A stretch of 64,000 nucleotides of DNA, taken from positions 545,302,202 to 545,366,201 of the forward strand of contig NC_081412.1 of NCBI RefSeq assembly GCF_030272615.1, read 5' to 3'. The DNA is from Cryptomeria japonica (lineage: Eukaryota; Streptophyta; Pinopsida; Cupressales; Cupressaceae). The number at the start of each line of letters is the position of its first letter. The first letter of the stretch is position 1. Made by a program: the position numbers and the translations under genes. Below, one piece after another: positions 58,458 through 64,000 of this stretch. The notes under the pieces were generated by a model. It searched no databases and was not told the origin of the DNA. It was given only the letters and a program-made list of their open reading frames with translations.

Positions 58458-61144
58458 GTGTCTGATGGCTAAGTTTGATGACAGTGGGATATAGCATAGG
58501 AGACTATGTCATATGAACTTTGACAATATTGTTAAAGCCGGTAAGAGGATTACCTTTGCTGAACAAACTTGAGAATTCTTTGTGCAGAGAAATGTCAACT
58601 TGGGAAGATGTCTTCCTCAACTTTTAAAGTTATGTCTTTTTCAGCAGAGAATTTACTTGATTTTGTGCATACTGATTTGTGTGGTCCTATGAAAACTAGA
58701 AGTATTCAGGGAGATAGGTATTTTATGATTTTTACTAATGACTACTCAAGAATGATGTGGGTCACATTCTTGAAAGACAAGTCTGAAGCATTTGGAAAAT
58801 TCAAAGCCTTCAAAGCATTAGTAGAAAAGGAAAGTGGTCAAAGGATAAAGTGCCTCAGAACTGATCAAGGAGGAGAATTCACTTCTGATGAATTCAACAA
58901 GTACTGTGAAGATAGCAGTATCAAGAGGCAATTATCTGCCCCTAGGAAACCACAATAGAATGACATAGCAGAAAGGAATAAAGGGACTGTAGTTGAAGCG
59001 GCAAGAACAATGCTGATCCAAGGAAAGGTTGCTCACACTTTTTGGAGAGAAGCGGTGAGCACTGCAGTCTATACAATGAACTAGGTACTTATCAAGAAAG
59101 GAAAAGATAAAACCCCTTATGATTACTAGACCAGGAAGACTCCCACTATGAGTTACTTTAAGGTATTTGGGAGTAAGTGCTATATCAACAGGTGAGCATT
59201 TGAGAAAATTTGATGCTAAATGTGATGAAGGAATATTTCTAGGATATTCCACTAAGAGCAAAGCCCTCAATTGCTACAATATTAAACTCAAAATATTGTT
59301 GAGAGCATCAATGTCAAGGTTGATGAATCACTTGAGAAATTTGAGGGAACCAGCAACAAGCAAGTTGAAGGTGAACCGGTTACAAAAGAAACAAGCAAAT
59401 ATCTCAGTATTCCTTTACCGGTAGAAGCTGTGGTAGGAGAAGAAGAAGATGGAGAAGAAGGAGAAGAGGAAAAGAAAGAAGAACCAACTAGAGTGAGTCC
59501 TAGATATGTGAAACTACATCATGATCTGAAGCAAATCATAGGAGATAAAGATGCAGGGATACTCACAAGAAGAAAAGTGAAACAAAACTCTTGCATGATT
59601 TTTGAATTAGAACCCAAGACTTCCAGAGAAGCATTTACAGATGAAGATTGGATTAAAGCAATGGAAGAGGAGCTAAACCAAATAGAAAAGAATGTAACAT
59701 GGTCTTTGGTACCCAGACCAAAACACAAAAATGTCATAGGTACCAAATGGGTCTTCAGGAATAAGCTAAATGAAGAAGGTACAGTTATAAGGAACAAGGC
59801 TATGCTTGTATGCAAGGGATACACTCAGGAGGAGGAAGAAGACTATGGAGAAACCTTTTCTCTTGTGGCTAGACTAGAAGGTGTTCAAATGTTACTTGCA
59901 TTTGCAACATTTAAGGGATTTAAGATATATCAGATGAATGTGAAGTCTGCATTCTTGAATGGAATCCTTGATGAGAAAGTATATATAGAGCAACTGGAAG
60001 AGTTTCTCCTATTAGAAGATAGTAACATGGTGTGTAGATTACACAAAGTCCTGTATGGATTGAAACTAGCACCTAGGGCATGGTATAAAAGGTTACATTA
60101 TCATCTTGTGAAGATTGGATTTCAAAGAACAAGTGAAGATAGCAACATCTACTTGAAATTAGAAGGTGATCAGATTATGAGCTGTGAAGTATTTGTAGAT
60201 GACATAATCTTTGGAGGAGATGATGAAATGAGTCATGCATTTGCAGATATAATGAAGAAAGTGTTTGAGATGTCTCTGATTGGAGAGATAAAGTTCTTCA
60301 TTGGTTTACAAATTCAGAAAATGAAAGAGGGTATTTTTATTACCCAGTCCAAGTATGTCAAAGAGGTATCGAAGACCACTGACATGGAGGAAAGCAAACC
60401 AGTTGGTACACCAATGGTGACCGGCTTTAAATTAACTAAGGAAGATGTTTCAGTGCTAGTAAATGAAAAGGAGTACTGGTCAATGATCGGTAAGCTACAC
60501 AATGTGGTGCAAAACAAACCAAATATTTCTCATGTAGTGGGCATAGTAGCTCATTTTCAGAAATCACCTAGAGAATACCACTTGGTAGTAGTCAAGAGGA
60601 TCCTTAGATATCTGAAAGGAACAACTGACCATGGATTGTGGTATCCATATAATGGTGACTTCAATCTCAAAGTGTATACTAATGCTGATTGGGCAAGTAA
60701 TGTGGATGATAGAAAGAGCACAACCGATGGAGCATTCTTTCTTGGTGGAAGATTAGTATCATGGATGAGTAAGAAGTAGAGTTGTACTTCCCAGGCTACA
60801 ACTGAAGCAAAATATGTGGCAGCATTTATGAACTGCACTCAAGCAATTTGGATGAAACATGTAGTGGAAAGTTTCAAAGTACCTGTATCTGAACTGGTGA
60901 ATATATTTTGTGACAACACTAGCACAAGAAATATTTCCAAGAATCCGATATTGCATGCTAGAACTAAGCACATTGAGCTTAAATATCACTTCTTAAAGAG
61001 AATGTTCAGAATAAGGAAGTTGTACTTCAAGATGTTTCTAGTAAGGAGCAGCTAGCAGATATATGTACTAAGCCCTTACCAAAGACTAAATTTACCTATT
61101 TGAGAGGTGCATTAGGGGTTCTGCCCCTTCATGAAGTCAACTAA
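58458..61144 (+). pseudogene. COP-E polyprotein: integrase, RT and RNase H (5' truncated, broken)
   Basis: Begins within the pre-integrase zinc region (CLMAKFDDSGI, HRRLCHMNFDN) and continues with CQLGKMSSSTFK, HTDLCGP near 58670, RTDQGGEF near 58858 and IAERNKGT near 58970, so the integrase acids remain. After frameshifts near 59190 and 59300 an open frame of 449 codons (59430-60779) holds RT, with [13 protein letters not shown] near 59745 and VFVDDIIFGGDD near 60190, and the start of RNase H, with DRKSTTDGAFFLGG near 60710. RNase H goes on to HARTKHIELKYHFL (60956) and, after a frameshift at about 61000, to KEQLADICTKPLP and a TAA at 61142-61144. The RT frame is the best preserved copia RT in the window. 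Confidence 0.9.
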
Positions 61145-61402
61145 AAATTATGTGCTCCGCATCAGTCAGGAACTACAGTGTCAAATATTTCAGGATTGAT
61201 GTGTTGAAGGATGTTACTCCATAGGGGGAGCAACATAATAGAGAATGGAAGCTTGTGCCTCCACTTTGGCATTGTTGTCAAAGGGAGAGAAGATATCTAA
61301 TGTATGGGGGAGAAGATATCTGATAATGTAGATACACTAGTCTATTATGTTTATAGTTGCAATGCTACACTGAGTATTGCCATCAATGCCAAAGTGGGAG
61401 AT
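61145..61402 (+). other. COP-E 3' untranslated region with two polypurine tracts
   Basis: Tracts at 61267-61288 (ggcattgttgtc then aaagggagag) and 61380-61402 (catcaatgcc then aaagtgggagat), the latter abutting the LTR. Confidence 0.7.
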
Positions 61403-62849
61403 TATTGGATATTGTTGTCATATGATGAACTGGCATGTTGATATGATGATAATGTATGTTGTCATTGATGTCAATAAGCGATAGTAAACCGGTATGCAGA
61501 TTAAAAAAAAGTTCGTGAACCAGTATGAAGAGGTATGAAGAGATGCTGTGAACCGGTGTTGGGGTTTCACTAAGCATGACTACCAATTGGTAGTCTCAGC
61601 TCTAGGGTTTCTAGTTTGGCAATCCATCTTGTGCAATGCAACCAAAGACATCTTGTGATGAGTTAGCTAAGAGATGAGAAAGAGATCGAGGTGCCATGTC
61701 AGTTTTGTGCGCATGAAGGATTTCCTTAAGGATCTTGCATGTGAAGATCAATTGCGTTAAATGTCTACCTCATTCATGGACATTCTTCTTAGCGGTATGA
61801 GAAGAAAGCGTGATGGGTTACTGATTCTCATATGCGGTGAAGAATGAATGATGTAGATTGTCTTGTGATATATTTAAGATTGAATTTCTCTATGCAAAGT
61901 GTTTGGATGATCAGGATTGGACCGCTTGTATTGTAAACCTAAGATGCTTAGGGTTTAGGGTTTATGCTATTGACCTAACTATTGTCTATAAGGTCGATGA
62001 TGTTTGTTGTTGTAATTTATTAGCAAATGTTGTGTATGTATCTCATTGATGAGATACTTGCCAGACCAGTAAGAGGAAAATTGTAGAGTGTGATTGCAAA
62101 GTAGAGGAAATTAAAAGGATCTGCCTTGGCATGTAGTGCTATTATCATATCAGAGTTTTACCTATTGTCTTCTAACTATTTCAATGGTTGGAAAATCCCT
62201 TTACTAGGTAGCTTTAATAGGCTTATTGTAAATCCTTTAATCGGGTGACTCAAGATCATTGATTTCTTCAAATCCTCTAGCAAGGTAACCTCTCACAGGG
62301 TTTCAACCTTTAACAGGGTATATAGCCATCCCTTAACTGGGTGATCTTTAATAGGATCGGTTCCTAGCAAAACCTTATTGTAAAAGTCTTTAACTGGACT
62401 AGGCTCCTAACAAAGCGAGCTTCAAAAGTGTTCAAAGCAATCTTGTGGGTATTCATCCCCACTGTGGTTTTTCCAATTTGGGTTTCCACGTGAAAAATTT
62501 GTGTGTCATGAGTTGTGCATTTTTCATGTGATGATTAAGTATTCTGTGTTTTAGTAATTATGCATGCAAAGCTATTAGGTTATGGTATTACTGGTATACC
62601 ACATGCATATGTTTATGGGTGAAGTTATTATCAAGTATTGAATGTATTTGAAGTGTTCAGACTTATTAGTTTATCTTGTCTGAAGTCTTACTATGTTTAA
62701 CCAGTATTGCCATGGTTAAGTTCAGTAATGAAGATAGCTAGTTGATATTGCTTTAACTTGATAAGTTGTTGGAGAAAGTTTTTGTCTGTACTGATTCACC
62801 CCCCCTCTCAGTACCGATTAGGGTATTTGCTATTCATCTTTATTCATCA
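61403..62849 (+). repeat. 3' LTR of COP-E
   Basis: 1,447 bp starting TATTGGATATTG (TG changed to TA, as in the COP-D 3' LTR) and ending tttattcatca. Hairpin at 62445-62462, TATA-like gggtatatagcc near 62317. Confidence 0.88.
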
Positions 62850-63263
62850 CCCTTTGATCCACACGTCATCCTTTGGATTTTCCAAAGGAGTCTCTTTGGC
62901 AGAGGCCGACCTATTGGTTTTACATGTTTGATCTTGTTTTTGGCATTTGATCCTTTTTGGTGGACCAGATCCCCATGGATTGTATAAATCATTGTATTTA
63001 AGCATTAGAAGCCAGTTGAATATATCATAGAAAATAGATCTTAAGATTTAGAGGTCCAGAGTTGACCAATTCTGTAATTGAGCATGTATGTAGTAGGCCA
63101 GTGAGTCAAATCTTGTTACAGGTAATCTGTAATCAGTTTTCATGATCTAGTTAATTCACTTCTGCATTGCCTCCATCATATCCTATTGTTTCCATTGTGT
63201 TTACTCTTTTTGTCCAGTCTGGATTGATCTCTTTGAGGTCCCTCCTAAACAATGACTGCACCA
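62850..63263 (+). repeat. 3' LTR of GYP-G, right-hand remnant
   Basis: Aligns with 16835-17245 of the 5' LTR (shared blocks such as ctctttggcagaggcc and taatctgtaatca/ttatctgtaatca) and ends gactgcacca, followed by the target duplication atgaa at 63264-63268. The first ~349 bp of the LTR are absent. Confidence 0.88.
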
Positions 63264-63826
63264 ATGAAGCATTGAAGGAGTCCTGTGTGTCTTTTATCCA
63301 AACTTATAAATCAATTCCCACCTCTCCTTCCAACACATGTCTTGGTGATGATGGGGGATCTTTATACTTTATAACTAATAATGAACCCTCTCCTCTAGAC
63401 ATCTCAACACATATATTTTATTTTACACATAGATACAATGGACATCGTTTAGGATGTGGGCAACAAATTTTTGATGGTCATAAGAAATCTATAGAAGGTC
63501 CAAGTTTCCAAAGCCCTCTTTTGTTGACATCCCCTTCCCCATTGCCTAATACGTCTATGTCTTCTTACAACTTCTCACCACAACAAGAGTCTATCTTGTA
63601 TGAGATTATTAAAGCCAACTTGATTACTCTCCCTTTAAAGAATCAAAGAAAGAATCGTAAGAAAGATCAGAACAATCCTTCTTTTTGTAAGTATCATCAA
63701 ATCCCTAGCCATGCCACTAATGAATGTCATGATTTAGCGGATAAATTTCAACAACTTATTATAACTGGTACCATTGAAATACTAGATGGCAATGAGTTAG
63801 ACTCTCATATTTTTCCTTTTACATAA
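63264..63826 (+). pseudogene. GYP-T, right part: linker and CHHC zinc knuckle of a gypsy gag
   Basis: Joins in frame to 16485 (N-E, then ALKESCVSFIQTYKS). It is open to TAA 63824-63826. The first half is Ser/Pro-rich; near 63685 it has a knuckle of CX2HX4HX4C form, FCKYHQIPSHATNECHD, followed by FQQLIITGTIEI, which resembles the GYP-P gag C-terminus (IQDLIDRGDIEI). In ordinary gypsy elements this knuckle precedes the protease; here it follows the LLGRSWIH block. The element continues beyond the stop with no clear frame. Confidence 0.75.
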
Positions 63827-64000
63827 CATTTATGTTCCTATTATGTTTCTCCCCATTATGTGGCATTGATAGCTTCCCAATTGGGGGCTCATTGTAGTTC
63901 ATGGTGGTATGATTTCACATGCAATCATAATTTGGTAGCAACATAATAGTATCTATATTATTGTCTCCATGCTTGGGGGGAAATAATATCCTTTCAATCA
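63827..64000 (+). other. End of window, downstream of the GYP-T frame
   Basis: No supportable gene. Patches such as HYVALIASQLGAH may be degraded GYP-T coding sequence. A purine-rich gcttggggggaaataat occurs at about 63972-63988. Confidence 0.4.

Larger units (their letters stand above)
58458..62849 (+). mobile_element. COP-E: 5'-truncated Ty1/copia element of the COP-D family
   Basis: From the pre-integrase region to a complete 3' LTR. The 5' LTR, PBS, gag and protease are missing and the LINE sits at the break. Its right edge lies inside the GYP-G 3' LTR: the flank ccctttgat at 62850 corresponds to 16835 of the 5' LTR. Sequence is closely related to COP-D but in the opposite orientation. 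Confidence 0.88.
16486..63263 (+). mobile_element. GYP-G: Ty3/gypsy element spanning most of the window, heavily interrupted
   Basis: The 5' LTR is at 16486-17245; the 3' LTR remnant ends at 63263. The target duplication atgaa is perfect (16481-16485 and 63264-63268), and removing the element restores the GYP-T reading frame. Internal order is gag, protease, RT, RNase H, integrase, which marks Ty3/gypsy; the tRNA-Met PBS and integrase style suit the chromovirus group, but no chromodomain remains. It is split by NAR-1 in RNase H and by COP-E in the 3' LTR. The integrase end, the 3' UTR and the first ~349 bp of the 3' LTR are missing, at the place where the LINE sits. Confidence 0.9.

Overview
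This window is plant nuclear DNA made almost entirely of nested, decayed retrotransposons. I found no host gene, no tRNA or rRNA gene and no CRISPR array. The evidence for a plant is Ty1/copia and Ty3/gypsy polyproteins of plant type, initiator-Met tRNA primer sites, a plant L1-type LINE with a zf-RVT zinc finger, and a captured plant mobile domain (PMD). Large old LTR elements stacked this deeply suggest a very large seed-plant genome, perhaps a gymnosperm; that is inference. Nearly every coding frame is broken by stops, many of the CAA/CAG/CGA-to-stop kind.

Layout. (1) 1-12080: the tail of a copia element (COP-A, 1-649) shares a single LTR (650-2172) with a second copia element (COP-B, to about 12080). 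A third copia (COP-C, 3033-9335, LTRs of 451 bp, TSD attag) sits inside the COP-B gag. (2) 12081-13097: a gypsy gag fragment and a reversed gypsy LTR. (3) 13098-16485 and 63264-64000: one old gypsy-like element (GYP-T), split by everything between. (4) GYP-G (16486-63263, TSD atgaa), a Ty3/gypsy element with PBS, gag, PR, RT, RNase H and part of INT. (5) Inside its RNase H lies NAR-1 (20263-52595, TSD gtata), a large LTR element without pol. NAR-1 is itself split by a sister copy, NAR-2 (23115-30022), and by a minus-strand copia, COP-D (32220-50890). (6) Inside the COP-D RT lies GYP-P (35141-46551, minus strand), a gypsy derivative that lacks RT, RNase H and the INT core and carries a PMD gene in antisense. 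(7) 53415-58457: a minus-strand LINE bridging a deletion. (8) COP-E (58458-62849), a 5'-truncated copia of the COP-D family, lies in the 3' LTR of GYP-G.

Removing the insertions in order (GYP-P, COP-D, NAR-2, NAR-1, GYP-G) rejoins each host reading frame, and the five insertion sites carry 5-bp target duplications with at most one mismatch. The deepest stack is five levels: GYP-T > GYP-G > NAR-1 > COP-D > GYP-P.

Most unusual content: (a) the NAR family, which encodes a coiled-coil protein with four CCHC knuckles plus a protein of about 1,070 codons that I do not recognise, has no RT or integrase, and shares LTR, PBS and PPT modules with the copia elements; (b) GYP-P, with one frame running gag-PR-novel-INT tail and an antisense PMD gene that appears to keep an intron.
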